From: a virus
Reading direction: 5' to 3' (one strand)
DNA length: 40,122 bases
Virus record (IMG/VR): IMGVR_UViG_3300022752_000160
Location: 1 to 40,122 of that record
A program made the position numbers and the translations under genes. Positions 31,317 to 37,712 of this stretch are shown here, in pieces; position 1 is the stretch's first letter; every line of letters begins with the position of its first letter. The notes beneath the pieces are model-generated. The model was not told the DNA's origin. It searched no databases and worked only from the letters and a program-made list of their open reading frames with translations.

Positions 31317-31725
31317 TGGGTAGTTCAGGCCACTTGTTCTCTAGTACGAGGATTGCAATAGCAGAATAGTTCAATAAATCTACGAAGGAATCTCGGAGGG
31401 ACTCGTTGCTTGGTGCAACTCGTGAATCAACGAGATGATTAATCCTGGCAATTTTATCGTGCATTCGCACCCTAAGTCCGTTGAGTGCTCCACCTGGACT
31501 GTGAGCGATATTCTTCGGCCCGTAATCTTTGTGTTTACGGATGAGGAGATTGCCTGCTCCGTCGAGGACTCGCCAGACATCGGCGATGAACTCATCATTT
31601 ACTTTCGCACCGGCATTGGCTGGCAGGTTATCGTCCCAGCCTTGTAATCTATCGAGACTATTATCATCCCCATATCCGTCAATAATCTGGCTGCCTCTAG
31701 TAAATCCTTTTTCTTGCTCACTCAC
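31309..31725 (-). CDS. DUF1599-like nucleotide-metabolism protein (138 aa)
   Basis: A 138-residue protein with LIRKHKDYGPKNIAHSPGGA, LRVRMHDKIARINHLVDSRV and NESLRDSFVDLLNYSAIAIL. This order (K-DYG, GL-R--DK--R, E---D---DL-NY) is that of the DUF1599 / 'nucleotide modification associated domain 1' proteins, relatives of the MazG-like all-alpha pyrophosphohydrolases. It may sanitise or adjust the nucleotide pool during replication, inferred from family associations. The gene overlaps the primase gene before it and the sigma-like gene after it. Confidence 0.75.
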   Translation of the reverse strand: MSEQEKGFTRGSQIIDGYGDDNSLDRLQGWDDNLPANAGAKVNDEFIADVWRVLDGAGNLLIRKHKDYGPKNIAHSPGGALNGLRVRMHDKIARINHLVDSRVAPSNESLRDSFVDLLNYSAIAILVLENKWPELPND

Positions 31726-32381
31726 TTAACTCCTCCTACTAGGTTGGTTGTAGCTTCTATACCGTTAGCCAGATAGAAATCCGTTATGTCCATACCTGGT
31801 GGTAATTGTACTATTTGTCCATTTGTAATTTCGCTTGCGACACGCCGAGAGAACTCAGCTCCTGGGTTGGTTCCATCTTCCTTGATGTCGTTATCACCGA
31901 TGACATAGACAGTATCGAACCCTGAAAAAAGCTTATGATAGAAGGGTTTCCACGCAGCCACACCAGGTACACCAACAGCAGGTACACCACAGTTTGCTTC
32001 CATTACTATCGCATCGAACTCACCTTCGCAGATAACGATAGATGATGTTGGACTCATCGTGGCAGAGACGTTGAATAGGTGCGCCTTCTGTCCCACCGGT
32101 GAACCATACTTAGGCTTGCCATCATCAAGTCTTCTAAACTTAAAGCCAACACAGATATCTAAAGCTGTAAAGTATGGAATAGATATCCATCCTTCATACA
32201 TCTGATGTCCCTCGATAGGATTAGTGATGGTACCTAAGCGATAGCGAGCAGCAGTCTCCTCAGATATTCCACGTCCTGCGAGGTAGGCCAGCGCCTCGTC
32301 GCTTATTGACTGTGCGTAATGGTGAGCCGCTTCCTGCTGCAATTTCGCTTGCCCTTGCGAGAGCATCCTTGAACCCCACAT
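31722..32381 (-). CDS. DnaG-type primase, TOPRIM catalytic part
   Basis: A 219-residue protein. Its N-terminus has EALAYLAGRGISEETAARYR, the typical DnaG linker, and its centre holds the TOPRIM motifs. SIVICEGEFDAIVM carries the catalytic Glu and VYVIGDNDIKEDG the D-x-D. It lays RNA primers with the zinc-binding part encoded just upstream. Its frame starts inside the zinc-domain gene, 1 base ahead in phase, and the two parts continue each other like one DnaG. So either two coupled genes, a programmed +1 shift, or a sequence error splits them. Starts at 32381 (ATG) or 32366 (ATG) are possible. Confidence 0.82.
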   Translation of the reverse strand: MWGSRMLSQGQAKLQQEAAHHYAQSISDEALAYLAGRGISEETAARYRLGTITNPIEGHQMYEGWISIPYFTALDICVGFKFRRLDDGKPKYGSPVGQKAHLFNVSATMSPTSSIVICEGEFDAIVMEANCGVPAVGVPGVAAWKPFYHKLFSGFDTVYVIGDNDIKEDGTNPGAEFSRRVASEITNGQIVQLPPGMDITDFYLANGIEATTNLVGGVK

Positions 32382-32613
32382 TCTCCAATTCCATAACGAT
32401 ATTCACTGCGTTGCCACCCTTACCGCAGGTATGGCAGTAGTACAAGTTGTTGTGTGTATCTATGACTGCACTCTTACGAGAGTCATCGTGCATACAACAG
32501 CGTACTGATATGTTAAAACCTTCTCTTACTTCCCCTCCAAAATGTCTGACGATATCTGCTATGGGGATTGCGTTTGCATCGGAGGAACCTTTGCCCCTCT
32601 TTTTACGAACCAT
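32260..32613 (-). CDS. DnaG-type primase, CHC2 zinc-binding part
   Basis: From the ATG at 32613 (MVRKKRGKGSSDANAI) it gives 117 residues; the frame is open to 32655. It contains IADIVRHFGG, then SVRCCMHDDSRKS and LYYCHTCGKGGNAVNIVMEL, the zinc knuckle set of DnaG primases. NVGFKDALARASEIA follows, the usual end of that domain. After this the frame drifts without family likeness (RTVNKRRGAG onward), while the overlapping frame takes over the DnaG sequence. It recognises template start sites together with the TOPRIM part. Confidence 0.8.
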   Translation of the reverse strand: MVRKKRGKGSSDANAIPIADIVRHFGGEVREGFNISVRCCMHDDSRKSAVIDTHNNLYYCHTCGKGGNAVNIVMELENVGFKDALARASEIAAGSGSPLRTVNKRRGAGLPRRTWNI

Positions 32614-32735
32614 CCTGGACCAGTCTTGTGCTGGCATCCGCAGTCTCCCTTGCACTTCTCGTGAAAATCTATAGCTAAATCATATTTACCGATAGTGTTG
32701 TGATGTCCCGCCCACGCACAGTTACTGCAAATCAT
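32559..32735 (-). CDS. Small zinc-ribbon actinophage-type protein (58 aa)
   Basis: A 58-residue protein starting MICSNCAWAGHHN, with a second set HEKCKGDCGCQH and a KTGPGWFVKRG end. CxxC plus Cys/His clusters suggest one or two zinc ions. I recognise this layout from small proteins next to replication genes in actinophages. The 3' end overlaps the primase start. The ATG overlaps the end of the acidic 42-residue gene. Its function is unknown. Confidence 0.7.
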   Translation of the reverse strand: MICSNCAWAGHHNTIGKYDLAIDFHEKCKGDCGCQHKTGPGWFVKRGAKVPPMQTQSP

Positions 32736-32850
32736 CTGGCTCTTGCTCCTCTTCCTTCTGTTCTACTTCAGTTGGTTCTTCTGGAATTACTACCTCTGGT
32801 GCATTCCAAATATCACTCGTTGTTATCTGTCCTTCTGGTACTGGCATCAT
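32722..32850 (-). CDS. Tiny acidic protein (42 aa)
   Basis: A 42-residue acidic peptide (ITTSDIWNAPEVVIPEEPTE, then a Glu/Gln-rich end). AGGAGT precedes the ATG pair at 32850. It overlaps the resolvase-like gene upstream and the zinc-ribbon gene downstream. Probably disordered; it may be a protein inhibitor or linker. Its reality rests on the ribosome site and the overlaps. Confidence 0.5.
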   Translation of the reverse strand: MMPVPEGQITTSDIWNAPEVVIPEEPTEVEQKEEEQEPDDLQ

Positions 32851-33214
32851 CTACTCCTAACTCTTGAGCTATGTTATTAACCCACTCTGATAGTGGCTGT
32901 ATTACCCACGCATCTGCGATGCTGGCGTTTCTACGTTTGACTATAACGAAGGCCGGAGGAGTCGCAACCATCCCCCGTGCCTTCGCATAGTTGGCTGCCT
33001 CAGTCTGAGCTTCTGCCCAGAACTGCGGAAGATTGATTGACTTACGATTCTTGCACTCCAGAATATAGGTCTGACCTGCGATTATGGTGACGATATCACC
33101 TTCGTCGTTGGAGCCGGCTTTAGCGAGGCGCTCGGCGAAGTGTCCTAGTTTACGCAGATACTTCATCACATCTGTCTCAAACTTGGAACCCTTAGCCTTG
33201 TTGTAACTGCTCAC
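32813..33214 (-). CDS. Holliday-junction-resolvase-like nuclease (133 aa)
   Basis: A 133-residue protein with NKAKGSKFETDVMKYLRKLG, then RLAKAGSNDEGDIVTI and GQTYILECKNRKS. The Glu in the first helix, the GD and the E-C-K make a complete PD-(D/E)XK site of the archaeal-Hjc-like type common in actinophages. It should cut branched DNA from recombination or packaging. The GTG start at 33214 overlaps the helicase stop (GTGA). It is placed in the replication operon, as expected. Confidence 0.78.
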   Translation of the reverse strand: MSSYNKAKGSKFETDVMKYLRKLGHFAERLAKAGSNDEGDIVTIIAGQTYILECKNRKSINLPQFWAEAQTEAANYAKARGMVATPPAFVIVKRRNASIADAWVIQPLSEWVNNIAQELGVDDASTRRTDNNE

Positions 33215-34038
33215 AACATACTCGCATTCACTAGTACCGGTCTACCGTACTGGTCAACATCTCGTATCTCACAGGTAGCAAAGTTCACTGATAACCCAGT
33301 GTTGTCTTTGCCATCTGCTGAGTGCTTACCGAATCGATTCTTAACTGCTGCAACCTTGAGTTCATTTGAGAACGGGTTGTAGCCAAGAGTAAGGATAGTT
33401 GCAGGTAACTGACTTACCTTTCCGTGGATACTTCTCCTCGGTGGTGGTTCAGTTGGTGAGCCATACTCACTCTGCTCTGAGACGTGGTGCAATACCAACA
33501 CACAAGCTTCTGTCTTACGTGCCATATCGTGGAACTCCATCATTATCTGACGCAGTCCTGCCCATTCATTCTCAGATTCAGCAACGACATTCATTAAATT
33601 GTCTACGACAATCAGCTCTGGAGCGATGCCATAGAGTTCAACGTAAGCCTTTATCTCATCTTCGATATCATCAAGATTCGGTGATGAATCAAAGGCCCAT
33701 TGAATATGCGATATCTTGTCGATATAGCCATCGTAGAAACGTGGGTTGTGGTTTATCTGATTCTCAACTGTCTGCTGGCTATGTCCGGAGACGTGCGCTA
33801 TAGCACGTAGCCACACTGTAGCCACATCAGTATCAGCAGAGAAGAACAGTGTTGGTACCTTAGCTTGTATTGCATAGACCAAGGCGAACATAGACTTACC
33901 AGCATTAGGTGCAGCAGCGACCATACATACCTGTCCTCTGCGGAACTTAATCTCTTTAGATTCAAGTGCTTTCCAGACAGTGGGCAGTGGCTTTGCGGCA
34001 GTGCCAACATTCCTCCAAGCCCTGTCTAACCTAAGCAC
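33211..34038 (-). CDS. DnaB/RepA-like RecA-fold ATPase (helicase)
   Basis: A 275-residue ATPase. Walker A is VAAAPNAGKSMFALVYA (about residue 40), Walker B is ELIVVDNLMNVVAE, and a sensor-like VLVLHHVSEQSE follows. The RecA-type core resembles replicative helicases of the DnaB/RepA type in small form, without the N-terminal DnaB domain. It may unwind DNA for the primase encoded downstream. The GTG start at 34038 has GGGAGGAAA before it. It overlaps the WhiB gene by 8 bases. Confidence 0.8.
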   Translation of the reverse strand: MLRLDRAWRNVGTAAKPLPTVWKALESKEIKFRRGQVCMVAAAPNAGKSMFALVYAIQAKVPTLFFSADTDVATVWLRAIAHVSGHSQQTVENQINHNPRFYDGYIDKISHIQWAFDSSPNLDDIEDEIKAYVELYGIAPELIVVDNLMNVVAESENEWAGLRQIMMEFHDMARKTEACVLVLHHVSEQSEYGSPTEPPPRRSIHGKVSQLPATILTLGYNPFSNELKVAAVKNRFGKHSADGKDNTGLSVNFATCEIRDVDQYGRPVLVNASML

Positions 34039-34291
34039 TTTCCTCCCGTCGTACTTGTATGTTCCTCTGTCTTCTTATCTGCTTACGTTGGAACTCCGAT
34101 AAGCCGCCCCAGATTCCGTGACGCTCATTGTGGATTCCCCATTCTGCACACTCAACTTGATGGACACACGAGTTACATATACTTCGAGCGTAAATGGTTT
34201 CTGGTGTAGCGCCAAGTCCTGGTTCAGGGAACCAGAAGTCACCGCCTGATTGAGAGCAGAGAGGATTCTCGTATTCACGAGGCTCTCGCAT
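34031..34291 (-). CDS. whiB: WhiB-family transcription factor
   Basis: From the ATG at 34291 it has 86 residues. Four Cys at 12, 39, 42 and 48 form C-x26-C-x2-C-x5-C, the ligand set for a [4Fe-4S] cluster. GIWGG at 59-63 follows, and then a basic end (RKQIRRQRNIQVRR) that contacts DNA. WhiB proteins bind sigma region 4 of actinobacterial RNA polymerase and alter promoter choice; phage members such as mycobacteriophage TM4 WhiB can down-regulate host whiB2. It is the main marker of an actinobacterial host. The frame is open to 34348 but that part lies in the upstream gene. Nitric oxide or oxygen sensing through the cluster is possible. Confidence 0.92.
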   Translation of the reverse strand: MREPREYENPLCSQSGGDFWFPEPGLGATPETIYARSICNSCVHQVECAEWGIHNERHGIWGGLSEFQRKQIRRQRNIQVRREESA

Positions 34292-34295
34292 TGGG

Positions 34296-34658
34296 TCATC
34301 GGACCCAGATGGTTGGGCACTTGTCTGTTGCACCCTTAGGTGCTGCACACATATAGCCCTTCCAAGGGCCTTTAGCGCCTACTCCTTCACGATATGACAT
34401 TGTTCCGTGCTTACAAGCATTAGCTCCGGTTTGTGCTGGAACTGGAGCTGCTACAGGTGCAGGCTGATTACTTTGAACTGGCGCAGCAGGTCGAGCGCCG
34501 TGAAACGAATCGCTGGTTGAGATGATGAGCGCAGATACCATCTGCAAATCAGTCAAGCCAGTCTCCAGTTCCTTAACATCCTTTGCATAAAGATTTACTA
34601 GGGTTCCATCTGGCAACTTGTAGTTGACTTGGAACATCGTTGATTCTGGTGCAGCCAT
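34296..34658 (-). CDS. Conserved actinophage-type protein with zinc-ribbon end (120 aa)
   Basis: A 120-residue protein. The N-terminal domain (MFQVNYKLPDGTLVNLYAKD, then LETGLTDLQMVSALIIST) is followed by a Pro/Ala linker. The end has ACKHGTMSYREGVGAKGPWK and GYMCAAPKGATDKCPTIWVR with a Cys-His-Cys-Cys set. It resembles small actinophage proteins encoded near exonuclease genes; the linker plus acidic/zinc design hints at a single-strand-DNA or protein interaction role, but I cannot show it. It starts right after the exonuclease gene and ends 4 bases before whiB. Confidence 0.7.
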   Translation of the reverse strand: MAAPESTMFQVNYKLPDGTLVNLYAKDVKELETGLTDLQMVSALIISTSDSFHGARPAAPVQSNQPAPVAAPVPAQTGANACKHGTMSYREGVGAKGPWKGYMCAAPKGATDKCPTIWVR

Positions 34659-35612
34659 TTACTTACCTCCGGTTTGTTTAACGGAAAGCCTTGCGCTTTC
34701 CTTGCCTTGCTTTGTTGGAAGATAACCCAGCACTTTCTCCACTGCTTCTTTATCCACCGTATTACTCTGAGTAGTGGTCCACTTGACTTCTATCCCAGTG
34801 TTAGTAACTCCAGTTATACCAAGCAAGTTCTCACGTAACTCGCTCTTCTTTGCCTCTAAATCTTTTATCTGTTCATCAATCTGTAGATAGTGCAGCGCTG
34901 TGTTGCCAGCTTCTGCATCTTCTATCACCGGTAATTCAGTTTTGGTACGTTCTTTTTTTAGACCAACGCATCCCATCTCACCAGAGGCGTCATAGTATTT
35001 GCAATAAAACTTACAATAGCTCTCGTCCCTTTCAGGAGCAGGAGCCGAGTCCGATGTCTTAATTGCTTCTAACCAGTTGAGCGCCTCTAGTGCGACAGCC
35101 TCGTCATATGGTTCGGAGTGAACAAGAATATCTCGCTCATCTCCGTCACGAGGTATGGCTACAAGGTTGACGTTCTGGACCTTCCCCAAGCCAGACTTGT
35201 CAATCAAGTAACCATAGACCTGTACTTGCCAGCGTTGTTGCTGCGATGGAAAGTAGGAAAGATTCTTAGCCTTTACTGTTTTCCAATCAACAACGTCACC
35301 TGTCCCAGGGATAAAACAATCAACGTGTGCTTTCATACCATTGTACTCAACAGTCTGTTCTAGCAACACATCTTTGTTCTCAGCAAGACTTGATTCTATT
35401 GCAGTGTGTATGGCAGTACCCATAATCGCTGCGAGCTTGAGCTCGTTATCATTGGTTTCTGGTTGGTTGTTTAACCTATACCAGACCTTACGACGGCAGC
35501 CACCCAACTCTGATGGACCTATCTGAACTTGCGTGGACCGACCACGCTTATTCTCTTTCTCGTGAAGAGCTTTAATAAGTAGTTCTTTTATGTCCATTGG
35601 GGAGCCTGCCAT
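34659..35612 (-). CDS. Cas4/RecB-like exonuclease
   Basis: A 317-residue nuclease. It shows IGPSELGGCRRKVWYRLNNQ with the first Cys, GTAIHTAIESSL, MKAHVDCFIPGTGDVVDWKT with the catalytic D and D-x-K, and QVQVYGYLI with the Q-x3-Y motif. CKFYCKYYDASGEMGC supplies three more Cys that, with the first, would bind an iron-sulfur cluster. This is the Cas4/AddB-like PD-(D/E)XK exonuclease layout. A coiled tail (QIKDLEAKKSELRENLLG) ends it. There is no CRISPR array or cas gene nearby, so recombination or host DNA breakdown is likelier. The ATG at 35612 or 35597 could be used. Confidence 0.85.
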   Translation of the reverse strand: MAGSPMDIKELLIKALHEKENKRGRSTQVQIGPSELGGCRRKVWYRLNNQPETNDNELKLAAIMGTAIHTAIESSLAENKDVLLEQTVEYNGMKAHVDCFIPGTGDVVDWKTVKAKNLSYFPSQQQRWQVQVYGYLIDKSGLGKVQNVNLVAIPRDGDERDILVHSEPYDEAVALEALNWLEAIKTSDSAPAPERDESYCKFYCKYYDASGEMGCVGLKKERTKTELPVIEDAEAGNTALHYLQIDEQIKDLEAKKSELRENLLGITGVTNTGIEVKWTTTQSNTVDKEAVEKVLGYLPTKQGKESARLSVKQTGGK

Positions 35613-35776
35613 CTCGTAATCGTAATGTTAAAAAATAAAAAGTTCAACTGTAAAATTGAAGCATCGTGCTGACCATCAGGCCAAGCAAAGAGTTGATAGT
35701 AATCAAAACCTAAAGCAAAGTTAGTTAGATAATGGCGGTTTAGATGAACGCTATATCTACCAATATCTTTTCTCAT
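35588..35776 (-). CDS. Small aromatic-rich protein (62 aa)
   Basis: A 62-residue product from the ATG at 35776, overlapping the Ntn-hydrolase stop (TGATG). It has GRYSVHLNRHYLTNFALGFD, then YYQLFAWPDGQHDASILQLN and FLFFNITITRWQ. It is rich in aromatics and His, with a strand-helix-strand pattern. It runs 25 bases into the exonuclease gene. I recall similar small phage proteins, without a function. Confidence 0.6.
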   Translation of the reverse strand: MRKDIGRYSVHLNRHYLTNFALGFDYYQLFAWPDGQHDASILQLNFLFFNITITRWQAPQWT

Positions 35777-36339
35777 CAATACTCCCGTCTCTGAATAACT
35801 AATTGAATCGGAGGATGTGTATTAATGTCAAGCATTGACGATATCTGAACGGCTTTCTCGGCGTGTTGCTCTGGCTTTAGATGAAGTGCAGCAGTAGCCA
35901 GACCGCTGAGATAACCAAGAGCGAAAGCACCACCCGACCCCAGACCGTAGATTCCATTCCTACTTTGGATGAACGAGAGGTCCGTCGCAATGTGGAAGAG
36001 GTTGCCATTAAACGAAACAAGGTAGTCGAACCCTGCGTCTTTCTCTTTGACTGCTTCATATGGTTCATATCCATTCTCTTTGAATGCCGTGAGTATGGAT
36101 GGCATAACTTTCTTACCCATCCACTGCACAGGGTCTGCGCCTTTATATGTTGGCGGGCTCCAGTTGTATGCAAGGATGTCACCAGGACGTGAATCACCAG
36201 TGATACCTAGCAGGTACTTACCTACTAAAATTATTTTCGGAGTCGTAAGACTCACGGTCCTTAAGTTGTCTTCGGTTATCTGACTATCTGCAGCTAATAC
36301 GCAACAGTCCTCTAACTCAATTCCAACTAATGTAGTCAC
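35776..36339 (-). CDS. Proteasome/HslV-like Ntn hydrolase
   Basis: A 187-residue protein from GTG 36339. After removal of Met it starts TTLVGIELEDCCVLAADSQI, as mature proteasome beta subunits and HslV do, with Thr1 as nucleophile. Asp falls at position 17, as in the family. A Lys follows at 34 (TTPKIILV), close to the canonical Lys33, and LLGITGD provides the Gly47 region. GIYGLGSGGAFALGYL gives the Ser/Gly-Gly site. All catalytic positions seem present, so an active protease or amidohydrolase is expected. It is the first gene of the early operon. Substrate is unknown, and no ATPase partner is encoded next to it. Confidence 0.82.
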   Translation of the reverse strand: MTTLVGIELEDCCVLAADSQITEDNLRTVSLTTPKIILVGKYLLGITGDSRPGDILAYNWSPPTYKGADPVQWMGKKVMPSILTAFKENGYEPYEAVKEKDAGFDYLVSFNGNLFHIATDLSFIQSRNGIYGLGSGGAFALGYLSGLATAALHLKPEQHAEKAVQISSMLDINTHPPIQLVIQRREY

Positions 36340-36482
36340 GGGAGAAGGTTACCCTTCATCGGCGTGTCGTCGCGGTAGCGACACACCAGTTCATTATACT
36401 ACGAGCCGTAGGCGAGTTACGGTACGGAGGCGGCGCTGAAAGCGCCGAGGCGACCGACCACAGGAGGGAGCCGTCCTGAGCA
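36340..36482. promoter_or_regulatory. Divergent control region with hairpins and a -10 element
   Basis: This gap separates the minus-strand Ntn-hydrolase operon from a plus-strand zinc-ribbon gene. On the minus strand TATAAT is present (complement of 36392-36397), a candidate -10 about 55 bases ahead of the hydrolase start, though no good -35 is seen. Hairpins occur at 36364-36384 (GTGTCG/CGACAC) and 36431-36447 (CGGCGCT/AGCGCCG). The latter is followed by CGAGGCGACC, a sequence also found at 25598-25607. Confidence 0.45.
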
Positions 36483-36713
36483 ATGCGGTTCCGTCTACCA
36501 AGGCTGCGAAGAAATAGCCTACCACCAATCAAAGCATCCGACCTACGTTCTATCGGTCCGACACATCAATGCGTCTGCGGTTGTACTGTCTTTAATACTT
36601 ACGTCCAGTTCGAGGACTATGAAATTTGCTGGTATGCCCTTGATGTGCAATGTGCTAACTGTGGCAACCTTTTGAAGGCGCCCTGTCCTATAGACAAAGA
36701 AAGCGAAATTTAG
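36483..36713 (+). CDS. Zinc-ribbon protein (76 aa)
   Basis: A 76-residue protein on the plus strand, alone among minus-strand genes. After a basic N-terminus (RLPRLRRNSL) it has HQCVCGCTVFNTYVQFEDYE and ICWYALDVQCANCGNLLKAP. The two Cys pairs make a zinc ribbon, and the FEDYEI block is one I know from small actinophage proteins. AGGAGG lies upstream, though rather far from the ATG. Function is unknown; DNA binding is possible given the basic N-terminus. Confidence 0.7.
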   Translation: MRFRLPRLRRNSLPPIKASDLRSIGPTHQCVCGCTVFNTYVQFEDYEICWYALDVQCANCGNLLKAPCPIDKESEI

Positions 36714-36725
36714 CACCAAATTTAG

Positions 36726-36758
36726 TTCTGTACATTTCAAGCCATATTCTGTACAGAA
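36726..36758. promoter_or_regulatory. Tandem operator-like sites
   Basis: TTCTGTACA occurs at 36726-36734 and again at 36747-36755. The second copy completes a perfect 12-bp palindrome, TTCTGTACAGAA (36747-36758). The spacing is 21 bp, two helical turns, so a dimeric protein could bind both on one face. The sites lie between convergent genes and just before a terminator, so what they control is unclear. Confidence 0.45.
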
Positions 36759-36770
36759 GTTTTAGGCAAC

Positions 36771-36806
36771 AAAAAAAGAACCCCACCGTTTCCGGTGGGG
36801 CCTTTC
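36771..36806. terminator. Bidirectional intrinsic terminator
   Basis: An 8-bp stem CCCCACCG/CGGTGGGG (36781-36788 and 36793-36800) with a TTTC loop. On the minus strand it is followed by TTCTTTTTTTG, a full terminator for the lysis and tail genes. On the plus strand CCTTTCC follows, weaker, for the zinc-ribbon gene. It lies 28 bases past the holin stop. Confidence 0.88.
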
Positions 36807-36827
36807 CTCGCAGCTCAGCTTACGAAA

Positions 36828-37016
36828 CTACTTACTTCCTCGACCAAACTCCTTAGCGTTTGGGTCAAGCCACTTCAATACTGGTCCGAGAAAACCAGCA
36901 AGTGCGGCTGTTCCAAGTTTCTTTGGGTCAGTCTCACCTGCAAGGTACAGTGCAACCGCAGCGGATGCTGCAGCGCGGAACCAAGTAGCGGCTAGTGCTT
37001 TGAGTTTCTTGTCCAT
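36828..37016 (-). CDS. Holin-like membrane protein (62 aa)
   Basis: A 62-residue protein with one clear membrane segment (FRAAASAAVALYLAG, about residues 13-27) and a second hydrophobic stretch (LGTAALAGFLGPVLKWL). Between them is ETDPKK, and the end is basic and polar (DPNAKEFGRGSK). This is the style of small holins of actinophages and cyanophages that form holes for endolysin release. The ATG overlaps the endolysin stop, giving the usual lysis cassette. The gene is the last before the terminator. Confidence 0.78.
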   Translation of the reverse strand: MDKKLKALAATWFRAAASAAVALYLAGETDPKKLGTAALAGFLGPVLKWLDPNAKEFGRGSK

Positions 37017-37498
37017 TATGCCTCCTTATGGCTTGGGACATCTTTCTTCTTCGGCTTCTTCTGCACCTTGGCATAAGCCAAACGAGCAGCATCAACCGTA
37101 TTCCATTTCGGCTTATCGAGCCAAGGAAACCAAGGGCTGGTGTCCTTAGCACATTCTTCCTTGATGGAAATATGTAGATGTTTGACGTGTTTATTCGGGC
37201 CTGTGTAGTCACGCTCACCGCGCTCCTTAGACCAAATACGTCCACTAAAAATCAGATATGAGACTCGCTTATCAGCCTTGAGTTTTTCAAAGATATCTCC
37301 ACAATCAATCCCATTATGTGGGTCGTGGGTTAAATCAGCAGCAAGACCGGTGTTGTGGTCGCTGTTGGGATTCTGCTTCTGGTGTGCCAATGAAGGCAAT
37401 AATCCGTCGGATGCTCTCTTGCGCTTGGGACACAATGTCGTCGCTTGTTTCAGAACAGCAATAGCTGCAGGACTTGCTTTCTTGGCTAGTGGTTTCAT
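37016..37498 (-). CDS. Endolysin, M15-type D-Ala peptidase-like
   Basis: A 160-residue protein that should cut peptidoglycan crosslinks. It contains SDGLLPSLAHQKQNPNSDHN, then TGLAADLTHDP with the zinc-binding His and Asp (SDHN-x4-AAD), and KHVKHLHISI with the second His pair. This is the pattern of M15/VanY-like peptidases in phage lysins. YLIFSGRIWSKERG and DYTGPNKHVKH are typical of the family. No cell-wall-binding domain is seen beyond the Lys-rich end (KVQKKPKKKD). It is preceded by a membrane protein gene and followed by the holin gene. Confidence 0.83.
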   Translation of the reverse strand: MKPLAKKASPAAIAVLKQATTLCPKRKRASDGLLPSLAHQKQNPNSDHNTGLAADLTHDPHNGIDCGDIFEKLKADKRVSYLIFSGRIWSKERGERDYTGPNKHVKHLHISIKEECAKDTSPWFPWLDKPKWNTVDAARLAYAKVQKKPKKKDVPSHKEA

Positions 37499-37702
37499 TC
37501 ATTTCCTCAGCGCTTCCTTGACTAAGTCTGTAAGTAAATCTACTTTTTCCTCCAAGGCATTAACCTTGTCCTTCATCGACGACCCGCCATTGGGCTTAAG
37601 TTCATACAAGAATGATTTAACTAGCCATCTCAGTGCCATAAGCAGGGTTGAGGCTATTCCAAGTATGGTGGCAATAAGCATTGCCCAGTCAGCAGGGGTC
37701 AT
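37499..37702 (-). CDS. Membrane protein with coiled coil, lysis-related (67 aa)
   Basis: A 67-residue protein with an N-terminal membrane segment (WAMLIATILGIASTLLMALR) and a cytoplasmic coiled-coil tail (MKDKVNALEEKVDLLTDLVK). This layout is like DUF2746-type proteins and second holins of actinophages. It directly precedes the endolysin gene, with no space, and follows the tail gene by 10 bases. An antiholin or accessory holin role is inferred. Confidence 0.7.
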   Translation of the reverse strand: MTPADWAMLIATILGIASTLLMALRWLVKSFLYELKPNGGSSMKDKVNALEEKVDLLTDLVKEALRK

Positions 37703-37712
37703 TTACGGCTCC

